Shown: positions 1 through 12,321 of the stretch, in pieces
How the letters are laid out: every line of letters begins with the position of its first letter
Position numbering within the stretch: position 1 is the stretch's first letter
Origin: Fragilaria crotonensis
Lineage: Eukaryota > Bacillariophyta > Fragilariophyceae > Fragilariales > Fragilariaceae
DNA length: 64,000 bases
NCBI GenBank assembly: GCA_022925895.1
Contig: JAKSYS010000066.1
Coordinates: 62,001 to 126,000, forward strand
Direction: 5' to 3'
Position numbers and translations under genes: made by a program
Notes under the pieces: generated by a model
What the model was told of the DNA's origin: nothing
The model's database searches: none
What the model saw: only the letters and a program-made list of their open reading frames with translations

Positions 1-612
1 CCCTTCATTCAGACCTCTCATCAAGGTCGCCCTCTCCTTTTTCCCACAATTGTCAATTTTTCATATTTTTAGTGTCACTCACCTTTTTACTTACTGCACA
101 TATTTTTCGCACGATGATGATGATCGACCATGACGCGTTTTTACCCGCCGTCGTCATGACATCATATACACCGTGCTGTATAAATATTAGTAGCCAGTAC
201 GACGGTACTCACTACGACGACAATACAGCACAACACGGCGACCGGTACAACAGTACCTCTCGCACACAACTTCCTCTGCCCGTCGATAGTACGCGCACGT
301 CTGAGTTTACCGTTACTGTACATAACGATAAACTAATAGACAGTGCCCACTATACGACACGCGATATTTATACTAGTCAGTCTCTCGCACATACGTGTAG
401 CGATAGAACGACAGATAGTACATGTATCGTCATCTGTAGCGGTAGACAGCACTGCGTAGCTGTACCGTTTATAGATGTAACATGCAGTAGTCAGTGTCGT
501 ACTAGACACTTACCTACTGGGGGCGTACCCCGTAACGGTTACGTCCTGGTTCTTAACCCGAACCCTATGCCGACCTGCGCGTCGCTAGGTTCCGTTAACC
601 CGAACCATATCA
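1..612 (+). repeat. 5' LTR of element 1 (partial)
   Basis: Matches about 11,070-11,668 almost base for base, ending in ...CCATATCA. TGGTTGCTCGCCAGACC follows directly and is the likely primer-binding site (it begins TGG, complementary to a tRNA CCA end; the tRNA was not identified). By comparison with the complete 3' copy, about 260 bp of this LTR lie before the window. Confidence 0.88.
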
Positions 613-879
613 TGGTTGCTCGCCAGACCCCCGTCCTGGCCCATATCCTGACCGGTCGCCGGGTTCCCTCCCCGGAAACTCCGACCTGTCTCAATTTAAA
701 TCTGGTGCCTAGCACCGATTTAAATTGCTCTAACCCTTGTTCTTTTCATTCCAGCCCTCACCCAATACCAGCAGTACATGTCCCTACTGCTGGGAGAAAG
801 AAATTCTCATTCCTTGCGCTCACTTTTTTGCAAAACTGTTCTCACCCAACTAACACTTCATCCTCAACTTTGCAACACT

Positions 880-3800
880 CACCATGGCCAACCCAGCGCC
901 CACCCGTTCGCCTCCAACCAAGGCCAACCCTCCCTCCGCCCATTGTGTGAAGCCTACGAAGCACATGGCGAACTACGTCGCCGCCGACGGCGATTTTGCA
1001 GCTCCTTTTGATGCACTCAAAATGCTGTTCTACCTTGCAACACTTCAAACATCTATGCTGCAACTTCTAACCACTTCACTAACACTTATCCTACAGCTGG
1101 AACTAACACCTTCACGCCCAAGAAGAGCACCAACAAGGCTCCAGGCGATTTTCAGCGCTCGCACGGCCCTGACTCCTGAGCAAGAGTCCGCCACGATCTC
1201 GCGTTTCCTTGCACTCGTCGAGCAAGAACGCGCCCAAGACACCAAGACCAGGGTTACCTACGCCTGCAAACCCTCCAACGAAGCAGGATCTACCGAAATG
1301 GGTCGCTCCCATTCTATTTCCAACGCAAACGGCGCCACCAACGACATCGAAGCCGCCGAACCCAAAACGACAATGACGACGACGCGCAATAACACTCCTC
1401 CCACCTCCCTCCCGCGCCAAGAAGACTCCCACTCGCCTCCTACGAAAGGCCTATCAAGAAACAACGTGTTAGATCTGATAATACCATCACAATCATCAAG
1501 AACAAGGACAACAATGAAGTCGCGAAATGCGACTCTTTCAAGATCCCGGCGTTCAACGCCGAAGACCTCTCCAACGACAAGAGGGGTACCATTCGAACCG
1601 TCTCCGAAAGTGCTTTCCAATGCACTTCTCCAATCCGCAATCCGACGATTACTCGTAGAGAAATCGTCGAAACCGCGAAGCCCATCAAGTTATTTCAAGA
1701 AAACGCACGTTTCACTACCGTGCTCCCGAAGACGCTCTCCCGAGAATTCTGACGACGCCATCCTCTCCGGCGACGAAAGAGCTCTCGAACAAGACCTCAC
1801 TGACCTTAATCCGCCAGAAATTGGCGGAGAACGAGACGAAACAGTGACGGCAGAAATGGATGACAACCATTCCAAAACGCAAATTCATGTATGGCGCCGA
1901 CAACGAGTATACACCCGCGACGCCAGAACATGTGGTTTTTCCTCCTGGTACTGTTTTTACGGCGGTCTCTACGACAGACGAACAGTTCTTCCGCGAGTAC
2001 TGCCCTTCTACGCCTGGGCACGCTACCCGTTTCTACCCACACCGCATCAATGCGGTCATACACCGCGGCAGAGTGTTCTTCCCTGGGACTCCGCCCAGCA
2101 CAACCTCCGGCCGCACTCGCGGCATTTCAGTCACCAGTCTCCCCGACGAGAACACCCCGTCCACGGTGACGCCATCAATGGCCCTGGTCACAACGACGGC
2201 ATTGGTCCGATGTCCGAGCGCGATCCCGGAATCGAAAATGCCGTTAACCCCAACTTCAACGACGACATTTGCGAAAATGTCCTTGCTGTAGTTAACATGT
2301 CAGCCAATACCTCTATCTACTCGCCGCCTGCGCTGAGTAGTAGACGTAGCGTGCATTTGTACATGCCTGAACTCACACGTACGTCATGTACTCACACTGC
2401 CTTTACAGACGGAATCCGAACAAAACCAATGGACGAAATATTCATCAAGACTCCTCCCAGGACGAGAAATCGAAATTCCCTACGTCGAATTGCCCTCCCA
2501 CGGACACCACCCACGCGTCTGTGGACATGCTGACGTCTACGTTTCCAGCACAGCCACACGCAATGTCCGCCTTCCATCGCCCGGACACCAAGATCTACGG
2601 TGAGACAGACAAGACGAACAAGAAAACTACCCGCTTTTCGTCAGTCACATATCACAATTTTTCATCCAAGAAAACTGCAGCCCCTACAAACTGCAATCCC
2701 TTTTATTTTCAACCCATCTCTGAAGACCCTCATATTTTTCATCCCATCGTCGACAGCGACGACTACGAAACATCATCTACCGCGTGCAACGCCTCACGTC
2801 TCATTCAAGACCTTGAAGCCTTCAGGATTCCTACGCCCTTCAGCTTCGACAGACATCCATCTCCCTTCACGTTTGCATCCGAAACTTTTTCGCCTTTATT
2901 CTCCCACTTCACCGCCACCGACGGCGCCTACGACTGCCTTTCTACGACTACAGGCATCACCAACTTCGTCGAAGCCATGTCAAGTGATCACCCTACGGAT
3001 CCCTACCGACTTGACACCCCGTTTGTCCCCCTACCGACAGACAGCACATTGGACCCAATCCACCATGTGCCCTTCCTGCAGCACTCCTCTGAGCTTGACT
3101 CAAGGACAAACCCTCATGCCGCCCTTCTATATTACCCTGATGCAACTTTGCAGGATAATGTTAATGGGCCAGTCACCATGCGCAATCTACCTGCATGCGT
3201 TGACGTTAGCATCACCGCTGCATCCTTCTGCCTCCGATACATCCAATCGGACGCCGCGACCAAGAAATGTATCCGTGACCTCACTACGGACCACCTACGT
3301 CATTTCTTCCGCGAACTTCACCCTGTCCTAACTGTGGATCATACAACTATTGCTGACAATGATGACAGCATTGAGTACATCCAATGTATGCAACACACTT
3401 TGAACAGGACAACCAACTTAGTCATGGACAATTTACCTGCTGAATTGCTCCAAACTAACTTCCCAGATGGCACCCCTGCCTCTTATCTGAGTCTCCTGAC
3501 TGATCATGAGCCAGACACCCCAGGCCATGAATGTGCCCTTGCCATTCTCTATGCCTTCAAGACACTGCATCTTGTTCACTTTCTGACCTACCCTTCAAGT
3601 CAAGATTCCACTTTCAAGTTCATGCCACATGACCTCTCTGATATCATCCGGAATGTGCCATCCTTTGCGACAGCACTGCGTTTATTTCCCAACCGAAGTA
3701 ATTTCAGAGACGTCCCTGCATTCATTCACACTTTCTTCCAAGACCAACAAGTTGCTTCCAACCCCTTCGACAAGCGACAAGACAGCCAACGCTCATCCTA

Positions 3801-5350
3801 CAATGAGCATCCTACCAACTTTGGCTCAACCTCACTATTTGCCTTCACTTATTCTCCGCTTGTGAACGGCTTTGGTGACCCATCTCCGAAATCCCACCTA
3901 GAAGCTCTCTAGCTGCAAGGTCCCTCATCTCAGCTGCCCTCCAACACCATGCATCTCTCTCTACCAAGGTCACCAATGGTGATGACCCAGATTTGCAACC
4001 TACCAACATCATTCTTGGAGCCCTACCCCCAGCTGACATGATCTTCAACTACCATTGCTCTGCCTTCCCAATGGCTACTCTACCTACAACTGAGCAGCTC
4101 CATGGCAACACTACCTATGCAATGAACCCTGCTACCACCCTAGCAGTGAACTTTGTGATTTGTCGAGATATATCTCCAAATTACCTCCAAGAGATCGACA
4201 TCCCCGCTGGAAACCATCAATATTCCTCGGACAAGTCCCACTTCATCCCAATTTCTACCAACACCTACAACTACTCGATCGACTTTCTACCAGATCATGA
4301 GTATCTACTCTTCCGTGTGGTCAAGACTCTTGATGTTATCGATCCCCAACGTGTGCTACCGCAGACCCCAGAACCATCCAATGTTCTCATCTTCCAAGGT
4401 ACACACTCAGAGAACCCATCCTACACCTCTGGATCTCAAGTTGAACTGCCTATTCCAAAGGAAGGAGCACACACCTTCCCTATCATCTATGATTCTGGCA
4501 ATCTGCCCATCATTTTTGATCACAGAAATGGCAATGTTGAACCCTACACTTCAACCACAGTTCAAGCCCTTTTTCAGACTCAAGCTTGCATTCCTATGAC
4601 TGCAAACTATGAAGCAAATCAATGGGCATGTCCTAACAATCCCAGTCAACTTTGGCGCCAGTCAAACCCTGTCCACCATGTTGTTGATGATCCTCACACT
4701 GTTCCCCTTGATCTTGCTATCAGACTTATCCAAGTTATCACCACGAAACGTGGATCCGACAATGTCTACCGCGCTTGGGCCTTGCCACATCTTCAAGACG
4801 CCTCCAAAAGCCGGCTGATCAGATCAAACACAATCGCTTTTCATTTTTCTGGCAACAGCACAATCACCCAGAATACCCATACACAAACAAGACTCCAGAA
4901 TTACTCCTTAATGTCATTCCTGGTGAGTCCAGTTCCTTGTGTTCTGACAATGAAAGCACAGCCAAATCTATTACTTGCAACTCACTTATCCCTCCTGGCC
5001 ACAGACACAATGATGTGAATGTAGCAACAGAGGATAATTGCAATGTAATTAGATATGATTTGGAAAAACAACAATGTCCTCTTGAACACAATGCATTAGT
5101 TGTTCTAACACGCAGATCATCGCTTCTACCGGAAAACAACCCGGAATCGAACCTGCAACCCCAATCCTGAAAACTCAGACAGTTCTACCGAAATTGACGA
5201 AACAGAACATGAAACGTCAGCAATTCCTGAAAACTCACCCATTTCTGACACTCCTGCTCCTTTTATTGACACTTCGCAACAAAATCCGACAGAAAATCCG
5301 TCGAATCCCTTGCAGCGTCTGTCACGTGCAGTCGGACAAATTCTAACACC
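880..5350 (+). other. Extra coding-like region of element 1, upstream of gag
   Basis: Between the 5' LTR and the capsid region lie long plus-strand open stretches that match no retrotransposon domain I know. The first third (about 880-2,530) is rich in Ser, Thr, Pro and Arg. The middle (about 2,500-3,900) and last (about 4,000-5,020) parts have ordinary globular composition, with no cysteine motif, membrane segment or catalytic signature that I can name. Copia gag normally starts soon after the primer-binding site, so several kilobases of extra sequence is unusual. It may be an element-borne accessory gene, a captured host gene, or a much enlarged gag N-terminus. The region appears broken like the rest of the element. 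Confidence 0.55.
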
Positions 5351-8300
5351 AAAACCCCTTGTCCGACACAGCAGACCAAACCCAGCCTCCACCCGCTGAA
5401 ATTGTTCCCAAAACACCAACGTCAAGACCAAACGCTCCGTTACCGACAAAACGCTCAGAAACTCACCCAACGTTCGCTTACCCGCCAAGACAAGAGACAT
5501 TCTTCGACGACGACGACCAAGACGACGAACAAGAAGACGACAACGGACCGCCTCAGATTCCCTTAGGTTCTCCTGATGCCCTGACTTCATCAACAAGAAC
5601 CGACTTCACATATCCTCCGATTGAAGATCTGACAAGAACGCTCCTGAAATACGCCAAGACTGCAAACCTTCAAAGCTGAACTATCCAAGTGATCTTCTCC
5701 AACGACGACGTCAGTTCAATGCCTTTATGGACAACCTTCGAATTGTTTGCAACATATCTCCATGGACACGCAATGTCTTTGACCTTTGGCCAAAGCAAAT
5801 CAGCTACTCCCATCCATGCATTGGCACAGCACTCTACAACCTGATCTTCACCAACATCAGTGATCCTTGCCAGAAGCACATCATTGACTGTCCACCTGAT
5901 GCCAGAACTGCCATTCTGACTCTAAGACGTCATTGTGCTCCACTCACCCAAGATCACATTGAACGCACGCGAATCCTTCTACTCGATCAAACAAGGTCAC
6001 CAAGAAGTTGCGACATCATACTTGAATCGCATTCGGACTCTAACGCGCGACTGCTATCATGCCGGTATCCCTAACACCGATGCCGACATTATCAAGCGAA
6101 CCATCCGTGGCGGCAGCAATCACCACTTTTATGCTGCTTCCTACCAACGTTTTGACGCCGACATCCGTCGAGCTGAGTTGAATGACGAAGAACTACCCAC
6201 TTTTGCGGAACTTGAGAGCCATTTGCTGAACATCGACGACTCGCGTGGACTCACTCTCCCTTCCCAAAATCAACGCAATTACAACCAGCATGCAAATTCT
6301 GCACGTCAACCGTTTTCAAACCAATCCTCTCGCCTCGCCAAGGCACAACGCGCGTTTTCACACCACGCCAACAACATGCCTTCAGTTCTATGATGCGACC
6401 GTACACTGCTTCAAACAACAGACCACCGCATCGACCAAACAATCGAGGACCGAATCAAGCTCCTGCACCACCAAGACAACATAACAACAATGATCGCAGA
6501 AGCACACCACAACAATCTCGCCCTTTTCAACAACAGAATCGCGGCTCACGCCCTCCTCTCAGACCGATATCTTCAAACAATGGAAATCAACGGCGCCTCC
6601 AAACAACACACCAGCTGTGAGACGAAACCCTAACACATCCAATGCTGCAAATATTGTATGCAATAACTGTGGTAGACTTGGCCACTATGCTAATCGATGC
6701 ATAACCGCCAATCGCTCATCAACTAACCAGAACAACCGTGGAGGACCGCCGCCCAGAAATCCAAACAATGAAAATGCAGCACCCGCAACCAGCGTGCTTA
6801 CTTCATTACTGACTCAACTGCTTCTAACTCCCATGCTTTTCACCATCAAGCATACATGGCCTCCTGTGATCTCCAGGACACCTTCAATGGCCCATCTGCA
6901 GTTACCTCATGGCCTGATGTCAATGCTCCTCAGATGGAAATCAACAGAGCATTGCTCAACAATGATTTCTTACCATCAGCACCAAACTCTCCACCCAACA
7001 CAGGCTCAACAGAACTCTTCCCTGAAGACCCCTTATCAACACATCAAAGATTTGGACCACCAAGTCTTGACAACTGGCTACCTGACAGTGGTGCCACATG
7101 TCATTATACACCCGTTTTCAGCGACCTTCGTGATGTTGAAGCCTGCCACATCCCTGTCTCTCTTGCTGACGGAACCACCAAGATCTCAACATTCAAAGGA
7201 ACCACTGACTGCTACTTCACCTCTGATGAAGGACAAAAGTCTATCCTTGGCCTAACTGATGTTTATTATATTGAAGGTCTCAGCCACCGCCTTCTTTCCT
7301 GACAACCATCTCTGCAACCCAGAATTTCACAGTCATCATCCAGAACAGAGCCACTACAATCCAGTTCCCAAACAATTCAAAATACACATGGCCCCTGCTC
7401 CTGCATGAACTCCCAACACAGAATGCCTTTTCTACCATGGCACAACCTGTGGACACCACACCTGATGAAACTTCCTTCTCCCTGCATTTGACCAACATGT
7501 TGATCCTACACAAGCTGACACCTCAAGACCAACAACTTCTTTGCCTCTTGAGACCATATCCCGTCGCCTTGCGCACCGAAATTTCCGCAATCTCATGACC
7601 GGATCCCTGCATCACGCTTGAATGATCATACACTCTCGCCTGCGATTGACAAAAACACTTGGCCAATTCGTATCTCGATTAGCCAAAAACACGCTCGCAG
7701 CAAAATTCCTCTCAGACAAGGCTCAGAACCGTTTCACCAACTTCACCTTGATCTCATGAGAAACCCTTTCGGTTTGGACTCACCACTGCAACAAACTATT
7801 CAGCCTACCTCTTTATTGTCACAACACCTGGCAAGCTAACTGGCTGGATAGGACTTCCAACTGAAAGCACCACATCCATCATCACAGCCCTTAAGTCCTG
7901 GCTTACTCAGACAGAACTACTTGGCCGCACAAAGTCCGTCCGCTTCATCCGTACTGATGCCGGATCTGCCTTTACATCTGCAAAATTCATCACAGAATGC
8001 AACAACCTTGGCATCAAACTTGAAGCTGCTGCTCCAGAACACCAAGAAATGAATGGCATCTGTGAAGCCAAATGGAGAGAAGTCTACAACACTGCAAATG
8101 TACTTCTCAACACTGCCCGACTTGGCGGTGCCTTCTTCCATCATGCACATGCCTATGCTGTTAGCATTATTAATGCTTGTCCAGCCAAGAATGTGACTGA
8201 TCAACATGGCAACCCAACCACACCCTTCCAATACAGCTATGGCAGAAAACCAAGCCTTGCCAACTTCCGCGTATTTGGATGCCCTGTCTACTTCAAGCGC

Positions 8301-10794
8301 TACGAACCGACCTTCCGCAACAAGCTGATTACCTATAAGCAACAACTCCAACGTGCTTCCCGTGGTATCTTCATCGGATTTCCAGAGAACTCAGCCGGAT
8401 GGCTCGTTTACTCTCCTGATCATCCGCAGCGCATCGTCATCACTCGCGACGCCTACTTTGATGAAGACTTCAGCTCTGCCCTTGCCTTCGATTCAAAGCC
8501 CTTTGCCGGAGCCATTCCCATCCGATCTCACTTGGATCCCAATGGACTCCAATCTTTGGACAACTCTGAACCATCAATTGTCCACCAAACTGGATCTGCT
8601 GCCAATCTAGGCATCACACCATCCACCTATCTTGAAGAACTCCATGACTCTGAACAACTTTACAAGCACAAGACAATGGCCCTTCAAGCACTACCCATCC
8701 AGAAGATGATATTGATGACACTGATCCCATCACAGAATCTGACATCTCTCCTGGACCAACACCACCAACTCCTCAGCTGATCAACTGGACCTTTCACCAA
8801 CTGAGACACACCCCACTTCACAAGGAAATGACTTTATACTTCCAAGAGTGTGCTGAATCTCTGCCATCAGTTGATCCCATCCACACTGCCATGCTTGCTG
8901 TTGACGCATCCACAACTTCGCCCACCGACGATCCAGTGGACAAGTATCTCCTGAACCGCAATCCTTCAAAGCCGTTCTCAAACTTGACGATGACGTCCGC
9001 AACGCCTGGCTACATGCTATTCGCATGGAAATCAAGAACTTAATCGACCACGATACCTTCATTCTGGGTGAACAACCCCGGAAAGATGAACTCATCATCC
9101 CTGTCAAACTTGTCTTGAAAGCAAAACAAACTGCAACTGGTAAACTTGAAAACTTAAAGCTCGCCTTGTCGCCCGTGGCGACTTGGAAAACGACGATTGA
9201 AGAAAACTAAAGCTGCTTACCAGCAATTTCTCCAACAACAAAAACAAGACAATGCTGAAAACAATCCTGAATCCAGCAAGACAACTAACACCATCCCAAT
9301 TGAGGTACCTCAACCTTTTGAGGACACATGGTCACCCTGTGCATCTTCAAGAGGGGTCAAGTTACTTCTCTCAACAATCTGTGCATCCCACCGCACTCTC
9401 AAAAGTGCCGACTTCATTGGCGCATATCTACAAGCCAAAGTCATCGGTCGCCACTTTGTCAGACTTCCACTTGAGTATGCATATTACTTCCCTGAATATG
9501 CTAAATACTTTGGAACTCCAGCCCTTTTGAACAAGGGAATCTATGGACTTGTTTACTCTGGAAAATATTGGAACATTGAATTCTCTGAATGGCTTTACTC
9601 CAAAGGATTCATCCAATCCCAGTCTGAACCCTCCTATTTTGTCTTTTACAACAAACACAACCAATGGTTACGCCTTCTCTTCTTTGTCGACGACATGCTC
9701 TACGCTGGCAGCAATGACGCCATCGAAAAAGAATTCGAAGAATCTGTCCGCAATCGCTTTGACGTCAAGTTCCTTGGACCTGCTCAATGGTTCTTGCAAA
9801 TGCGTATCCATCAACACAAAGACAAAACCTACACTCTCGACCAACATCGCTACGTTCTCAACACTTTGCAACGTTACGATCCCAACTCCGAGTTCCCTGA
9901 ACGTGAAACACCATTCCCACCGGATTACACCTTCAGTAAAGACAATCGACCTGTCACCGATCATGACAAACAAGTTGTCGAACAACACGAAACGCCTCCC
10001 ATTCCGCTCCGCTGTATGTACGCTACTCTATCTTGCCTACAACACCCGTGCTGATATCCTCTTCGCAGTCTGCAAACTTGCAAAAGCCTGCGTCTGCCCT
10101 GGCGAACTCGACTTCCGTGCTCTTATCTGGCTGATTGGCTACCTACGCCGTCGCCCATATTATGCCATCAAGTTCTACCCGGATGCCACGACCAACCCTG
10201 TTTACGACATATGTCGTCAACACCGCATTCCCCATTCCGACTTAACCGTATTTTCCGACGCCAGCTGGCAAGATTGCCCTGACACTGGCCGCTCTACTGT
10301 CGGTTATATGATCTTCACAACGGTGCTCTCATCGAAGCCAACTCTACGATGCCAACACCAATTGCTATGTCAACGTCCGAGGCCGAATACATGGCCGCAT
10401 GCTCTGCATCCATGGCCACAGCTCACATTCGGATGCTACTCTACGACATGACATATCTCGGAACCAAACATTGGCGTGAATCTATGCAGCGTCTTCCAAC
10501 CATTCCATCGATTCTTATGATCGACAACGAAGCCACTGTGCAGATCGCCAAGAACGGCAAATTAACCCGCAAGACTCGTCACATCGAACGACGTTTCCAC
10601 TATGTCCGTCAAGGCCAACAAGACGGTATACATCAACTACATTGGATACCTTGCGATTCTCAACTTGCCGACATCCTCACAAAAACACAAGTCTCTTCCA
10701 AAATTGATCAACACATTGACAAAGTCTTCTGTACACTTCCTGATCACATGCTACAATCTACAAGTGAATCTACAGAGATTTGATTCAAGAGGGG

Positions 10795-11668
10795 TGTTAA
10801 ACATCCAGTATCGCCCTACATATTTTTCTATTATCCCTATCCCTAATTACTGACGCCCGAGTGCACAGTAAAACATTACATCCGTGCTCCAGTAACCAGT
10901 GCGACACTGCACGACTGGAATCAAAACTCCGTCGATTCAAATCATGTTCATCTCATCCCATGAGCATGAACACTGTTCAAACGAGGCTCAACGCCTCGTA
11001 CGAAAAACAACGCGTCACACGAAACGACGTCTTCCGAAACGAGGAGTGTTCCTATTGTTCCAAGGAACACTCCCTTCATCAGACCTCTCATCAAGCCCTC
11101 TCCTTTTTCCCACAATTGTCAATTTTTCATATTTTAGTGTCACTCACCTTTTACTTACTGCACATATTTTTGCACGATGATGATGATCGACCATGACGCG
11201 TTTTACCCGCCGTCGTCATGACATCATATACACCGTGCTGTATAAATATTAGTAGCCAGTACGACGGTACTCACTACGACGACAATACAGCACAACACGG
11301 CGACCGGTACAACAGTACCTCGCACACTTCTCTGCCCGTCGATAGTACGCGCACGTCTGAGTTTACCGTTACTGTACATAACGATAAATTAATAGACAGT
11401 GCCCACTATACGACACGCGATATTTATACTAGTCAGTCTCTCGCACATACGTGTAGCGATAGAACGACAGATAGTACATGTATCGTCATCTGTAGCGGTA
11501 GACAGCACTGCGTAGCTGTACCGTTCATAGATGTATCATGCAGTAGTCAGTGTCGTACTAGACACTTACCTACTGGGGGCGTACCCCGTAACGGTTACGT
11601 CCTGGTTCTTAACCCGAACCCTATGCCGACCTGCGCGTCGCTAGGTTCCGTTAACCCGAACCATATCA
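10795..11668 (+). repeat. 3' LTR of element 1
   Basis: Starts TGTTAAACATCC directly after the polypurine tract AAGAGGGG and ends CCATATCA, giving the canonical TG...CA. It is 874 bp long. From about 11,070 onward it is repeated at 1-612. The target-site duplication cannot be checked because the left end is outside the window. Confidence 0.9.
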
Positions 11669-11729
11669 GAACATACGTCACACGTCATGCATTCAACATC
11701 CTACCGGTACTCGGTCTCCAGTACAAGTA

Positions 11730-11734
11730 ATCAG
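11730..11734. repeat. Left target-site duplication of element 2 (ATCAG)
   Basis: ATCAG directly precedes the 5' LTR start (AGTCAAGG) and recurs directly after the 3' LTR end at 19,809-19,813. A 5-bp duplication is normal for copia integrase. Confidence 0.85.
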
Positions 11735-12321
11735 AGTCAAGGTACAGCAGCTGACAGCTGTTATTGTGCCGTTATTGACGTTGAAATTTCGTCCCCGCCA
11801 GCTGAGTCCCATCCGGCTTTGGATACAAAGATTCTCACGCCAACTGTATACGGCGAATCGCCAGTACAAAAACTACAGTTGTCCCGGACTGCTTTCCGCC
11901 CTCATAACCTCCTTTTCTACAACACCAATTTGTCCACATTAACCCAGTGCAATTCAACTGCAATTTCCCTTCATGTGCCAACTAATTTCCAACATGTGTC
12001 CCTCATCATGTTGGCTAAGTCTGGCCATGTTGCAACAGTTGTTGCGACTGTCAATTCGCTCGTGACGGCGGAGTTGGAGCTGACATTTCAATGCCCTTAT
12101 CAGTGGGATGAAGGCTTTGAATGTTCACTCCCACAACCCTCTAACTTCGCGAAAGTAGATCGGCAAGATTCAATCGGACCTGGATTGAATTGGTTCCTTC
12201 AAAGTGAAACCTAGAAATAAGCTCATAAGTTAAACAACACTAGAATTAAAACTCTACGTTTGACCGAACCCGGATTTCTACGAACTAGTACGCAGCCTTG
12301 ATCACGCCGTGTACTTCGACT
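11735..12321 (+). repeat. 5' LTR of element 2
   Basis: 587 bp, repeated at 19,224-19,808 with about three substitutions and two 1-bp indels. The ends are AGTC...GACT, a 4-bp perfect inverted terminus, instead of TG...CA. A likely primer-binding site, TGGTTATTTTCGCCC, begins on the last LTR base. Confidence 0.9.

Larger units (their letters stand above)
1..11668 (+). mobile_element. Ty1/copia LTR retrotransposon (element 1), 5' LTR cut by window edge
   Basis: Copia order is visible. A capsid-like gag lies at about 5,700-6,250 with a CCHC knuckle (CNNCGRLGHYANRC) near 6,660-6,702. Aspartic protease (LPDSGATCHY) is near 7,080, the pre-integrase motif near 7,560, and the integrase core at about 7,740-8,080 with IRTDAGS and HQEMNGICEA. 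Reverse transcriptase is at about 9,330-9,900 with FVDDMLYAG, and RNase H at about 10,240-10,680 with FSDASW, TSEAEYMAA and DILTK. A polypurine tract (AAGAGGGG) precedes the 3' LTR. About 4.5 kb of extra coding-like sequence precedes gag. The element looks broken, with roughly ten or more breaks. The two LTRs differ mainly by small indels, suggesting fairly recent insertion. Full length would be about 11.9 kb including the LTR part outside the window. Confidence 0.9.

Noticed and set aside
880-3912. Two independent host genes of about 500 codons
   Set aside because: They sit between the LTR and gag of element 1 on the same strand and share its state of decay, so they are treated as part of the element.
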